Shown here piece by piece: positions 24,507 to 33,199 of a stretch of DNA of 37,388 nt. Position numbers and translations under genes: made by a program. Within the stretch, counting starts at the first letter, position 1. Every line of letters begins with the position of its first letter. The stretch comes from an uncultured Bacilli bacterium. GTDB taxonomy: Bacteria; Bacillota_I; Bacilli_A; RF39; UBA660. The stretch lies in assembly GCA_944358705.1 (NCBI GenBank), contig CALVRR010000018.1, forward strand, positions 1 through 37,388, read 5' to 3'. The notes beneath the pieces are model-generated. The model did no database searches and was not told the DNA's origin. It saw only the letters and a program-made list of their open reading frames with translations.

Positions 24507-27500
24507 TTATTTTTTCTTTTACTCCGCTACATGACTTATTGATAATTTTACATTCAGAAATAATTCTATTATTCTTCTTCCCAAAAGCAGAAGAAAATTT
24601 TGAATCTAAAAACTTAAAGTTAGCATTTTCACTCTTACAATTTAACATTTTTGTAAGCTGTTTAATTATATTTTCTTTTTGTTCTATAGTATACTCATTT
24701 AAACCATCTAAATTTACCATCTCTTTTAAAGTGTCTATTAGATTATTAAATAATAGATATTCTTTCGATATTTTATTTATTATATATTTAATAATATTAT
24801 CTAGACCATTGTTATATAATATATCATTCAATTCTTGATTTTTATTGTTAAATAATTTATTTAGTGCATATTTATTTTCTTTGTAAAATTCCTTATCATA
24901 TTGAAATTCTTTTCCATTACATAACTCTACATTGTCCGATGCTCCTACTAAGTAGCCCAATTGACCATTCCAGTCTATTAAAGAGTAAAATGGTATAGGA
25001 TTACTAATAATTTCACATGAATCTGTTTCTTTTAATTTAAATAATTGTTTAAAATAACGAAGTTTGTCTGATTCTTTTGCTTTTATTAGGTAAATAGGCA
25101 TTCCTACTACTCTTTGCTGTAGTTTTCCTTTTTTTGCAAATTTTAACATCACTGCATAAGACGGATTGATACTTGTATATGAACCATATTGTTCTATTGG
25201 TAAGTTTCCTTTTAATGGAACTCCTTTTCCACCTTTCTTCTGTTTTGTTTGATTGTAAAACTCTCCCGTTCTGATTTCTGTCTTCCTACTTATCAATATA
25301 TCATTTCTATACAGTGTATTTTCTACTGTTTGATTAAACTCATGGGCATCAAATAGTACTTTTCCTGTTTCTTCATCTACTAAGTTATTAGAAATTTTAT
25401 TAACAATATCGCTTGCTTTCTCATCTAAACTATTAATCACATATCCATAATTTAGTTTATTATATTCTCCTAAGCCTCTTAGCCTATTATTTAATTCTTT
25501 TACCATATCAAAGTTAATCTTTTTCTTCATATATTTTTCTTTATACTCTCCAAGTACTGTAGCTAGATAAGCATCATGAGCATGATGATAATCATTAATA
25601 TCTCTAAATTTAAACAACTCATATCTTTCTCTGTAATTATGAGATAAATTAGCCTTTAAATAAACAACCTTTGTTTTCTTATAGTAATTGTTTAATATGT
25701 TAGCTACATGCTTTGTTATTTGTCTTGTTTCTACTAATTGTCTATTAATAAATCCTTCAATATCTTCATCACTATATTTATCTCTTATTAGGTTATGAAA
25801 TTTCTTTGGTGATATTAATTTTATTTTCTTTAGGTGTTGCCACCAAGCTTTATTTCTATCATTTCTATATTCTCTAGGGAGAATGTAATTTGCTGCTTTT
25901 GTTTGATTACATTCTCTATATACTAAGGCTTTATTATCTATTGAATCGTCTTTGATTAAGGTCCTTGGTATTATATGATCTATTTCATAAGAATCCAAGT
26001 CTTCTATGTTTAATGGCTTTCCGCTATATAAACATTTTCCCTCTTGAATAAAATATAAAAATATTTTTTGCGTATTAATTTCGTGATTATCTAATTCACT
26101 TTTTAATTGATTATAATTTTCAATTTCTTTTGCTTGTTGTTGATATAAGTTTGTAAGATATTTTTTTCTATCATCTTTACGTTTTTTCTCTTCTTCTCCT
26201 CTTGCCATTTCAATCATAATATTAGCTGGTTCATAACCAATATAATTTACTAGTTCTTCTACAATCTTTAAAGCTTGATAAATTCCTCTTTTGGTCGACG
26301 GAGATGTGGCAAGTGGTTCTACTACATCATAGCTTAATTTTGTGTTATCTTTAATTTGATTATGTTCTTTTATCATTTTTTGAAAATTATATTTATCATT
26401 GTTAATAATTTGCATAAAATTTTCAGCTGTTTCATTCATTAAATCCATAATAGATTTAGGAATACCAGTTTCTTTATCTTTATAATATTTTGTCGATAAT
26501 AATTTCTTAGATAAATTTCCCCAACCTGAATATTTTTTTGTTAAAATTGCTTTTAATTGTCTATCTGATAGTTCTGGATAACTTTCTCTTACTTTATTTT
26601 CTAAAATATCCTTATCATCGAATATTGTAATCCATTCAATAATTTGATCTGCATCTTCTTCTGTATAATTAGTTTCTTTAAATATCCCGTTAGGTCCAAA
26701 AAAGTCATAATAAGATTGTAAGTTGTTAGCGAATTTATTATCTGAAGAATATCCTCTAACATTTATTTCATCATACATTTTAAAATCATTTTGTTTATGT
26801 AAATAATCAACAAATTTATTATTGGTTATATTTCCACTTGTTTGTTCAAATAATTCCTTCATAATTTGTTGTTGTTGATCATTTGTTAGTGTCATATCAT
26901 TCACTTTTATTTGTTTAAGTTCATTTAACACTTTATATCTAGAATAATAGATAGAATTATTTGGTAAGGCATATTCATCTAATAGATATGTACAATGAGA
27001 TATCATCCTTTTTATAAATTTTTCAGCTGTCTTTTCCTTATCTATAACATCATCAAAATTATAAGGCGTAATTTTAACATTATTTATTTTTCTTTCCATC
27101 CAGGCAAATTTACTTTTTTCTTCTGATACTAATGGACCTACATAATATGGAATTTTAAACTCTAATATTTTTACAATTATATATATATCATCATTTGTTT
27201 TATTTAATAAAAATGGATAATATTTTCCTTGGTTCTCAATAATTTTAATTAATTCATCTTTATTCAATTGATATGGGTATTTTCCATTTTCTGTGTCTGT
27301 AATTCTTGGCAAAAAATCTCCATTAGCCATTCTTTGTTTCATATCTGTTTCATATTTATCTTGATATTCTTGTTTTATTTCAGCACCAGAATCAAATAAT
27401 TCTTCTAGAAGTTTATATAAGGATTTTATAAAATCTTCATTTGATATTTTATTATTTATATATTGTTCATAAAGGCATGTATCTTTTTGAGTCCTTAATA

Positions 27501-28530
27501 ATTTGTTATACAGTTTTCTATTACTATCAAATAATCCTTTTAACAAATTCAGATCTTTCTTGTGTTGGTTATATTTTTCTACCATTAATTCAGAAACATT
27601 TGCATTATTACTTCCTTTAAATAATCGTTTTAAGAAAATAGCGTCATATAATCCTTTTAATTCTTCTAACAATTCTAACTTTGTTCCTAGCAAGTTTTCT
27701 AAATCGGTATATTTGTCATCAAAATCACTACCATTAAAATTAATTTCAATCTTTGTGTCAGCATCTTCTATCATAAATAACTTATTTACATTAAATTTAT
27801 TCCCAACTAATAATTTTCCTAGTTCTGTTGTGAAAATTTTATTTGTAATAGTAGAAAGTTGATTTTTAATTCCTACTTTAATATCATTTTTTGATGGTGT
27901 TAATAGTAATTTTGAAAGAGAATTTAAATCTATTAACTCCTCATAATCTTCTGGTATTTCTAAGGCTTCTATATTATTTTGTAAAGATTCAAAAACAGAT
28001 TTTATTTTTTCCTCTAGGTTTAAATTGTTTACATTAAATGATGAATTACCATATAGAAAGTTACCTCTGTATTTTATTAGATGATGGATGGCTAAATATA
28101 CTAGTCTTATATCTCCTTTTGATGTATCTTGTACCAATCTATTTCTTAAATGATAAATTGTTGGGAATTTATCATTGTATTCTTTGATTGCTTGTTTTTC
28201 TTCTTTAGTTAGATAAATTGTTTTATTTATTTTATCAAGCTCATTATATTTTGATTCTTGTAGTTTTTTAAAGAACTCACTGTCCACTTCATTCATTTCT
28301 TCTTTAAATTCTTCTTGCAGTAATTTTATTCTATTTCTTCTTCTATCATATCTACGTCGAGTACTTCTGAATCCACGTCTATCTGCAGCTGTTGATGCTT
28401 CTTCAAACAATCTTACGCCCCATAGAGCTTTATTTCCTTTCCTCATTATTTTTTGATTTCCATCTTCTACTACTGCCCATCCTACTGATGTTGTTCCAAT
28501 GTCTAATCCGATATTATATTTTTTATTCAT
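24469..28530 (-). CDS. cas9: CRISPR effector nuclease Cas9, type II-A
   Basis: A 1353-residue RNA-guided DNA endonuclease that would use crRNA paired with the tracrRNA at 28567-28659. RuvC-I Asp10 (GLDIGTTSVGWAV), arginine-rich bridge helix (about 51-70), RuvC-II Glu774 (IMIEMARGEEE), HNH Asp851-His852 and Asn875 (SYEIDHIIPR) and RuvC-III His983/Asp986 (YHHAHDAYLA) are all present, so both strands should be cut. Spacing within the HNH site matches SpCas9. The C-terminal PAM-interacting region aligns poorly: the RKRYTS segment that reads NGG in SpCas9 is replaced around 1310-1330 by SSAFGKKNNRII, so the PAM is probably different. It ends in a Cys-rich tail (SCSG, CCNN). GGAGG precedes the ATG; that segment is overlapped by the tracrRNA promoter on the other strand. 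Confidence 0.99.
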   Translation of the reverse strand: MNKKYNIGLDIGTTSVGWAVVEDGNQKIMRKGNKALWGVRLFEEASTAADRRGFRSTRRRYDRRRNRIKLLQEEFKEEMNEVDSEFFKKLQESKYNELDKINKTIYLTKEEKQAIKEYNDKFPTIYHLRNRLVQDTSKGDIRLVYLAIHHLIKYRGNFLYGNSSFNVNNLNLEEKIKSVFESLQNNIEALEIPEDYEELIDLNSLSKLLLTPSKNDIKVGIKNQLSTITNKIFTTELGKLLVGNKFNVNKLFMIEDADTKIEINFNGSDFDDKYTDLENLLGTKLELLEELKGLYDAIFLKRLFKGSNNANVSELMVEKYNQHKKDLNLLKGLFDSNRKLYNKLLRTQKDTCLYEQYINNKISNEDFIKSLYKLLEELFDSGAEIKQEYQDKYETDMKQRMANGDFLPRITDTENGKYPYQLNKDELIKIIENQGKYYPFLLNKTNDDIYIIVKILEFKIPYYVGPLVSEEKSKFAWMERKINNVKITPYNFDDVIDKEKTAEKFIKRMISHCTYLLDEYALPNNSIYYSRYKVLNELKQIKVNDMTLTNDQQQQIMKELFEQTSGNITNNKFVDYLHKQNDFKMYDEINVRGYSSDNKFANNLQSYYDFFGPNGIFKETNYTEEDADQIIEWITIFDDKDILENKVRESYPELSDRQLKAILTKKYSGWGNLSKKLLSTKYYKDKETGIPKSIMDLMNETAENFMQIINNDKYNFQKMIKEHNQIKDNTKLSYDVVEPLATSPSTKRGIYQALKIVEELVNYIGYEPANIMIEMARGEEEKKRKDDRKKYLTNLYQQQAKEIENYNQLKSELDNHEINTQKIFLYFIQEGKCLYSGKPLNIEDLDSYEIDHIIPRTLIKDDSIDNKALVYRECNQTKAANYILPREYRNDRNKAWWQHLKKIKLISPKKFHNLIRDKYSDEDIEGFINRQLVETRQITKHVANILNNYYKKTKVVYLKANLSHNYRERYELFKFRDINDYHHAHDAYLATVLGEYKEKYMKKKINFDMVKELNNRLRGLGEYNKLNYGYVINSLDEKASDIVNKISNNLVDEETGKVLFDAHEFNQTVENTLYRNDILISRKTEIRTGEFYNQTKQKKGGKGVPLKGNLPIEQYGSYTSINPSYAVMLKFAKKGKLQQRVVGMPIYLIKAKESDKLRYFKQLFKLKETDSCEIISNPIPFYSLIDWNGQLGYLVGASDNVELCNGKEFQYDKEFYKENKYALNKLFNNKNQELNDILYNNGLDNIIKYIINKISKEYLLFNNLIDTLKEMVNLDGLNEYTIEQKENIIKQLTKMLNCKSENANFKFLDSKFSSAFGKKNNRIISECKIINKSCSGVKEKINELSNCCNNETI

Positions 28531-28531
28531 A

Positions 28532-28560
28532 TTGACTACCTCCTACTTCTGTGGTATTAT
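28532..28560 (+). promoter_or_regulatory. Promoter of tracrRNA
   Basis: TTGACT (28532-28537), a 17-base spacer and TATTAT (28555-28560) form a near-consensus vegetative promoter reading to the right. The predicted start, about 28567, coincides with the first base of the anti-repeat. The -35 box is only two bases from the cas9 start codon and its spacer covers the cas9 ribosome-binding site on the opposite strand. Confidence 0.85.
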
Positions 28561-28566
28561 GAAATT

Positions 28567-28659
28567 GTCTTAATACCATTTAAGATGACATAGAGAGTTA
28601 AAATAAAGGTTTTACCCTAAATGCTCACTTTGTGTTCGACTGCTTAGGCAGTCTTTTTT
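28567..28659 (+). ncRNA. tracrRNA
   Basis: Transcribed divergently from cas9. Its anti-repeat (28567-28604) pairs with the crRNA repeat: UAAAAU with GUUUUA as the lower stem, a GA / GAGU bulge as in the S. pyogenes duplex, then CAUAGA with UCUAUG and a long upper stem with one G-U wobble and one C-A mismatch. Downstream come a short nexus (AGG UUUUAC CCU), a small CAC/GUG hairpin and the terminator stem GACTGC-TTAG-GCAGTC with six T (28638-28659). The predicted length is about 93 nt, close to the processed-size tracrRNAs known from streptococci. Confidence 0.95.
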
Positions 28660-28675
28660 ATTATATTTTTTTAAT

Positions 28676-28714
28676 AAAAAAGCCAGTACAAAACTATATA
28701 AAGTCTGTACTAGC
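28676..28714 (-). terminator. Intrinsic terminator after the NUDIX gene at 28841
   Basis: On the minus strand GCTAGTACA pairs with TGTACTGGC (9 bp, one G-U) around a 15-base loop, followed by six T. It should stop transcription from the NUDIX gene before it enters the cas9 upstream region, separating the two units. Confidence 0.75.
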
Positions 28715-28840
28715 CCTTTATCTCTATGTCTTTTCTTTATTATACCATATTTCAAATTGTCTGTATATTAAAATGTAGAAACATTAATCAAATTAGGCAT
28801 TTTTATAAATTTAGGCATTGACTTTTCGTCCTAATATTTT

Positions 28841-29332
28841 TTAATAAAATTTTTTTATCCATCTTTTTGATTCGTCTTTTGATTTATTATCTTCATAAAA
28901 GAATTCTTTATAGGGGCTTTCTTCTAGGAAAATATCTAGCATCTCTTCAAAGTCTGGTGCTATGTTAGAAGATGATTTTATTTCTTGCTTTGTCATCCAA
29001 ATATTTTTTCCTTCTCTTGTTTCTGGTAGTACTTCTCCAGTATAAGAAGACGATTTGAATAAAAATACTAAATACCTTTTTTCCTTTTCAAAATCATACC
29101 AGTCTTTAAATCCGCATGGTATAACATTTTTTATATCTAGTCCTGTTTCTTCTTTTACCTCTCTTATTACAGATAAAAGTAGAGATTCTCCTTCTTCTAC
29201 ATGTCCTCCTGGAAAAGAGATACCATCCCAATCATTTTTATTTCTTACTTGTACTAACATTTTATTGGTAGTATTATCTACTATCATACACATATTTGTT
29301 AGTTCTACTTTTTCTGGTTTATGCTTACTCAT
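28841..29332 (-). CDS. NUDIX hydrolase
   Basis: A 163-residue protein with a canonical NUDIX box, GGHVEEGESLLLSVIREVKE followed by ETGL, near residues 42-65. The opening VELTNMCMIVDNTTNKMLVQ and GFKDWYDFEKEKRYLVFLFK resemble 8-oxo-dGTP diphosphatase-like MutT proteins. AAAGGA precedes the ATG. It ends in a charged tail (DESKRWIKK) beyond the fold. Likely removes or recycles modified nucleotides; exact substrate unknown. Confidence 0.92.
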   Translation of the reverse strand: MSKHKPEKVELTNMCMIVDNTTNKMLVQVRNKNDWDGISFPGGHVEEGESLLLSVIREVKEETGLDIKNVIPCGFKDWYDFEKEKRYLVFLFKSSSYTGEVLPETREGKNIWMTKQEIKSSSNIAPDFEEMLDIFLEESPYKEFFYEDNKSKDESKRWIKKFY

Positions 29333-29348
29333 AATTTTCCTTTCTATA

Positions 29349-30209
29349 CTATTTAAAGTTTTTATTTATCCAATTTAATATTAGTGTTCCGGTTTCTAGT
29401 TCTTTTTCTTGATAAGTATGTCCAGTATTTTCTATTATTTGATATTCAAAGTTTTTACAATTTATTGCTTTTTCTTTTAATAAATCTAAATGTAGATAAT
29501 AGTCTTCATCTTTAGATCCTGAGAAAGTAAGAATTGGAACATCTATTGTTTCTAATTGTTCCCAGTTCTTTGGATTGGAAATAATTGGTAAATTGTTAAG
29601 ATTAGAGTTCTTATGAAACCAATTGTAATAGGTTTGTGAACTCATATACATATAATCTTCTATCATTTTATGAAGTAATTTGGTAGGTTGATTTTTATCG
29701 ATATTTTCTTTGGCTTCTTTTAATAGTTCTTCATACTCTGGTTCTATTAGTAAGTGAGACTCTATCATATCTGGTGCACTTGCTAGTATCATTCCTAAAA
29801 TATTGGGGTGTTTTTTATAATAATAGTAGATTACTTTATTGCATCCTAGACTATGTCCTAATAAGATAATTCTTTTGTATCCTTTTTCTTTGGCTGTTCG
29901 GATTGCTAAATCGATATCATATATACAGTCTTCAAATATTTCATACATACATCCACATCTTTTAAAAGAACCATCTTTCATTACTATATCATTTTCAATA
30001 GAATGACCTCTATTATGTTCATAAATAAATCCTATATCGTTTTTTGCTAGTAATTTTCCCCATACAGTTGCAAAATAGTTATCTATAATTGTTCCACACA
30101 TACCATGAATACAAATAACACAGATATCTTTTTTATTACTTTCGAAATGCAGCATTGGTAGTCTTAACCCATCCCTAGTATAGGCATTATTTATAAATTC
30201 TATATCCAT
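29349..30209 (-). CDS. Alpha/beta hydrolase
   Basis: A soluble 286-residue serine hydrolase. VICIHGMCGT carries the oxyanion-hole HG, LLGHSLGCNK the nucleophile Ser (about 120), FSGSKDEDYY the probable Asp, and ENTGHTYQ the catalytic His. The ATG at 30209 follows AAGGAG with 8 bases of spacing; the frame runs to 30239 but that part overlaps the upstream gene and lacks an RBS. YEHNRGHS and a Cys pair (KRCGCMYE) are unusual insertions. The substrate is not predictable. Confidence 0.88.
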   Translation of the reverse strand: MDIEFINNAYTRDGLRLPMLHFESNKKDICVICIHGMCGTIIDNYFATVWGKLLAKNDIGFIYEHNRGHSIENDIVMKDGSFKRCGCMYEIFEDCIYDIDLAIRTAKEKGYKRIILLGHSLGCNKVIYYYYKKHPNILGMILASAPDMIESHLLIEPEYEELLKEAKENIDKNQPTKLLHKMIEDYMYMSSQTYYNWFHKNSNLNNLPIISNPKNWEQLETIDVPILTFSGSKDEDYYLHLDLLKEKAINCKNFEYQIIENTGHTYQEKELETGTLILNWINKNFK

Positions 30210-30228
30210 AAGTTTTCTCCTTTTAGAA

Positions 30229-31146
30229 CTAATTTTCATTTTTATTATAATTCATATTGTATAGCTTTTCAAATATTGGAATATTTCCTTTATAACTTTT
30301 TGGCGATATGGGACTTGGATGGTAGATTGGTAATATTTGATACCCATTTACTTCATATATATTCCCTACTACATCTTGGAATTTTTTAAATTTAAAATTT
30401 AAGAGATTTCTTGTAGGAAATTCTCCTAGTGTTATGATTAACTTTGGTTGTAATATTTCTAATTGTTTTTCCATAATTTGTTTACAATTTTTAGAACAAG
30501 TCTTTAAATTTTTTCTTTCTACAGGGAAACATTTTACTGATTCTAAGAATGTTGTTTCAAATATATCTTTATTTATGATATCAAATAGTTTTTGTAGAAT
30601 TACTCCACTAGGTAATACTTTACCATTGATATCTTTCCATAGCATGTGACTTTTTCTCCAACCATTATTTGCAGGTGCTTCTCCAATTAAAACAATATCA
30701 TTGTTATTACCTAAAAATACGGTATTGGAATTAGGAAACTTCTCTACAAGATTTTGACATAATGTGCATTGATATACTTCTTTATCTATTTTCTGCAGTA
30801 ATTCTTTTATTACTTTCTTTTTTAATCTTTGATATCTATTTTTCGTATCTTCTGTTAATATGTCATTTCTATGTACTATTTTATAGTCTTTATAGTCTAT
30901 TTCACTTTTAAATTGGGTTTTAGTTAAGTCTATTATTTTATTATCTATGATATTAAAGTAATGACTAATCCCATCTACTTTTATTTTCGCAATTTGTCCT
31001 TTAAAATAGTCATTTATTATTAATGTTGTTATAGCACACATGCCTAGTGCTTTATTTTCTTCTGTCCAATGATTCCTTACCTTTTCATAGCAAAGGTCTT
31101 TAGAATAAGAGTTTAATAATGCTTGTTGTAACTGTTTTATTTTCAT
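30229..31146 (-). CDS. YunG-like domain fused to family-4-type uracil-DNA glycosylase
   Basis: A 305-residue fusion. Residues 1-110 resemble YunG (ENKALGMCAITTLIINDYFKG and GISHYFNIIDNKIIDLT), a small domain of unknown function. Residues 120-305 resemble Fe-S uracil-DNA glycosylases: CTLC (Cys127, Cys130), Cys206 and Cys221 give the C-x2-C...C-x14-C cluster pattern, GEAPANNG (155-162) is the catalytic water-binding loop, and HPSPIS near the end the DNA-binding loop. It would excise uracil or a related base. ATG 31146 has GGTGAT upstream. Fusion to YunG is uncommon to my knowledge. Confidence 0.85.
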   Translation of the reverse strand: MKIKQLQQALLNSYSKDLCYEKVRNHWTEENKALGMCAITTLIINDYFKGQIAKIKVDGISHYFNIIDNKIIDLTKTQFKSEIDYKDYKIVHRNDILTEDTKNRYQRLKKKVIKELLQKIDKEVYQCTLCQNLVEKFPNSNTVFLGNNNDIVLIGEAPANNGWRKSHMLWKDINGKVLPSGVILQKLFDIINKDIFETTFLESVKCFPVERKNLKTCSKNCKQIMEKQLEILQPKLIITLGEFPTRNLLNFKFKKFQDVVGNIYEVNGYQILPIYHPSPISPKSYKGNIPIFEKLYNMNYNKNEN

Positions 31147-31202
31147 ACTATCACCACTTGTTTTCATTATAACAAAAGTTATCTTGTTTTGTTAATTATA
31201 AA

Positions 31203-31238
31203 TATAAAACAGTCTACCTGCTATGTGGTAAACTGTTT
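31203..31238 (-). terminator. Intrinsic terminator hairpin after the 555-residue gene
   Basis: A 12-bp stem with one G-U pair (AAACAGTTTACC / GGTAGACTGTTT on the minus strand) and an 8-base loop lies just after the stop codon. The minus-strand tail is TTTTATATTT, less perfect than the six T on the plus strand, so it could work in both directions. Confidence 0.7.
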
Positions 31239-31245
31239 TTTACTA

Positions 31246-32913
31246 CTATAAATGATAATATTTCATAGATTCCTTGTATTCCTTCTCCACTGTTTTAATA
31301 AAGTTCATTCCAAATTTTACTGGGAAAGAAGAAATTATTCCATCATAGACAATATTTCCATTAAATTCTATTAAAGAAGTTTCTACAAAGCATGGTAATT
31401 TATCATAGGTTATAATATTATCTATATTGTCATTCAGTCCTTTTACCATATATATTTTTCCATTCTTCATTAGCAAGGTATAATCTCGTTCATACTGTAC
31501 TAAAACAAAACTATCATGTATTCCTTTTTTAAATCCATCTAATAATTTAATTTCTTCTTTTGTAAATTTATATGGATTAACTATACAAAACTCTAATATA
31601 ATTAGATCTTTATTTTTCCAAAACATATCAATTATATCGGTTATTTCCTGTGGATTAATCCCATGTTGTTTATATATTTTATAATTAGGGTTAATTTTAT
31701 ATTTTTGATTTGTAAATTCAAGTAAAGCAAAGTATAACTTATAGAATAATTTTGACTCTGTTTCTCCCAAACAAGCCTCCTGTTGTTTTTGGTACTTTTC
31801 TATTTTCTTTTTCTTAAAACTAGCTTCTTCTAGTTTTAATTTTTTTGCTTCGTTTGGTGTTAAACCGTTTAAAGCTCCTGATGGCATTTCATCCATTGCT
31901 TCATCCATTAAAGTTATAAGTTTTTCTATCATGCTAAAATCAACCTTAGAATAATAAAAAGGGAATCTTTCAAAACAAGATTTTATATAATTTTTTATCG
32001 GTTCCCTATTTTCATTTAATAATGCACATATTCTAATACTCTGTATAATATTATCAAATTGATAATCTTGAATTTCTTTTTCTAAAACTTGGATAAACTT
32101 TTTTATTTTTGAATTATTTATATCCAAGTCATTGTAGAAAATTGTTTTAAATGAATTAATATCTATCTTTCTTGGTGCTGCCATACCATATTTTTTTCTT
32201 TGTTCATTTAATTCGTCATAATATTCCAAATAATCTTGGTATACTACCATAGGTATGTTCTTAGTATAATCATCTGAATCATTTTTCATAATAAACAAAT
32301 AATAATTTATTAATTTATTTGTAAAAATATGATGGTTTACTGTTTCTTCATCTAAATCTGTAATTGCTGATACAAATTGGATTAGCGGTACTATAAGTGT
32401 AGATCCTTGAATTTTTACATAACTTACAATAATTTCATTTAATTCATCGATTTTTTCTTTTTCTTTCCAATCGACCTGTTTTAATGCTTGTTTCACCAAA
32501 TCTATTATTTCTTCTGGTATTATTTCCTTATCGTTTTCATAATCAAATCTAATTAAAAACTTATCATATAAATTTTTTCTCTCCCAGGCTGTTTTTTTCT
32601 CTTGTTGTTTTATTTTTTCACGTTGCTTTAATATTTCCATTAATTCGTCGTCTGTTGCGTTTTGTAAGTTGAATTCTTCTGGAATATTTATTTTTTTATT
32701 TATTTTACCATTTAAAACTTTCCTTAAATATTTTAATTCTCTAGTTGTACAAATACTAATAATATTTTTATAATCGCTGTAAACTTTATAAATAGCTTCC
32801 ATCATTTTAGTTTTTGTTATTTTTTCATAGTCTTTAAACTCTGGTACAATTCTACTATATTGTTCATATACAAATTCTTTTCTAAGGTGCTTTACTTCTT
32901 CTAACATTTTCAT
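31246..32913 (-). CDS. Unrecognised 555-residue protein
   Basis: A soluble, mainly helical protein with no recognised catalytic motif. The N-terminal 130 residues are charged (REKIKQQEKKTAWERK) and probably coiled-coil; 200-340 is helical; LNGLTPNEAKKLKLEEASFKKKKIEKYQK near 360 is another coiled segment; the last 150 residues form a beta-rich region (DYTLLMKNGKIYMVKGL) ending SFPVKFGMNFIKTVEKEY. AAGGAG stands 7-8 bases before the ATG. It is flanked by an Fe-S glycosylase and Fic genes. No function assigned. Confidence 0.8.
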   Translation of the reverse strand: MKMLEEVKHLRKEFVYEQYSRIVPEFKDYEKITKTKMMEAIYKVYSDYKNIISICTTRELKYLRKVLNGKINKKINIPEEFNLQNATDDELMEILKQREKIKQQEKKTAWERKNLYDKFLIRFDYENDKEIIPEEIIDLVKQALKQVDWKEKEKIDELNEIIVSYVKIQGSTLIVPLIQFVSAITDLDEETVNHHIFTNKLINYYLFIMKNDSDDYTKNIPMVVYQDYLEYYDELNEQRKKYGMAAPRKIDINSFKTIFYNDLDINNSKIKKFIQVLEKEIQDYQFDNIIQSIRICALLNENREPIKNYIKSCFERFPFYYSKVDFSMIEKLITLMDEAMDEMPSGALNGLTPNEAKKLKLEEASFKKKKIEKYQKQQEACLGETESKLFYKLYFALLEFTNQKYKINPNYKIYKQHGINPQEITDIIDMFWKNKDLIILEFCIVNPYKFTKEEIKLLDGFKKGIHDSFVLVQYERDYTLLMKNGKIYMVKGLNDNIDNIITYDKLPCFVETSLIEFNGNIVYDGIISSFPVKFGMNFIKTVEKEYKESMKYYHL

Positions 32914-33199
32914 AATACTTCTCCTTAGGCATTGATTGCCTATACTATAACATATTTTATTATTTATTTCTATTATAAATAATAATATTTAAAGTCCAAA
33001 CAAAAAAATAGGGCTCTATCCTAAAATAGACCCCTTACAAAAATGATTTAACATTTTTTCCTTGCATTAACTTTTTGTGATAAGACGCATTTTTTAGTTT
33101 TTTTGCTTCTTACCAAAATTTAAGACGCACAGGTGCAGTTTAATTATGTTTAAAATGTAAATTTACTTCTATTTGCTTCTTAATACAATTTTAATAATT
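32914..33199. other. Intergenic region with terminator and short direct repeats
   Basis: This 286-base gap has no convincing ORF. It holds a terminator (33002-33034), a small hairpin TAGGCA/TGCCTA next to the RBS of the 555-residue gene, and two interleaved direct repeats: TAAGACGCA at 33081 and 33121, and TTTGCTTCTTA at 33102 and 33172. The repeats may be scars of a lost mobile element. Confidence 0.6.
33002..33034 (-). terminator. Intrinsic terminator after the broken Fic gene
   Basis: On the minus strand GGGGTCTAT and ATAGAGCCC pair with one bulged base around TTTAGG, followed by A and then seven T. It is about 165 bases past the stop of the Fic pseudogene. Confidence 0.7.

Noticed and set aside
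33081..33182. Insertion sequence in the gap downstream of the Fic pseudogene
   Set aside because: Only short direct repeats are visible; there are no long inverted ends and no transposase frame.
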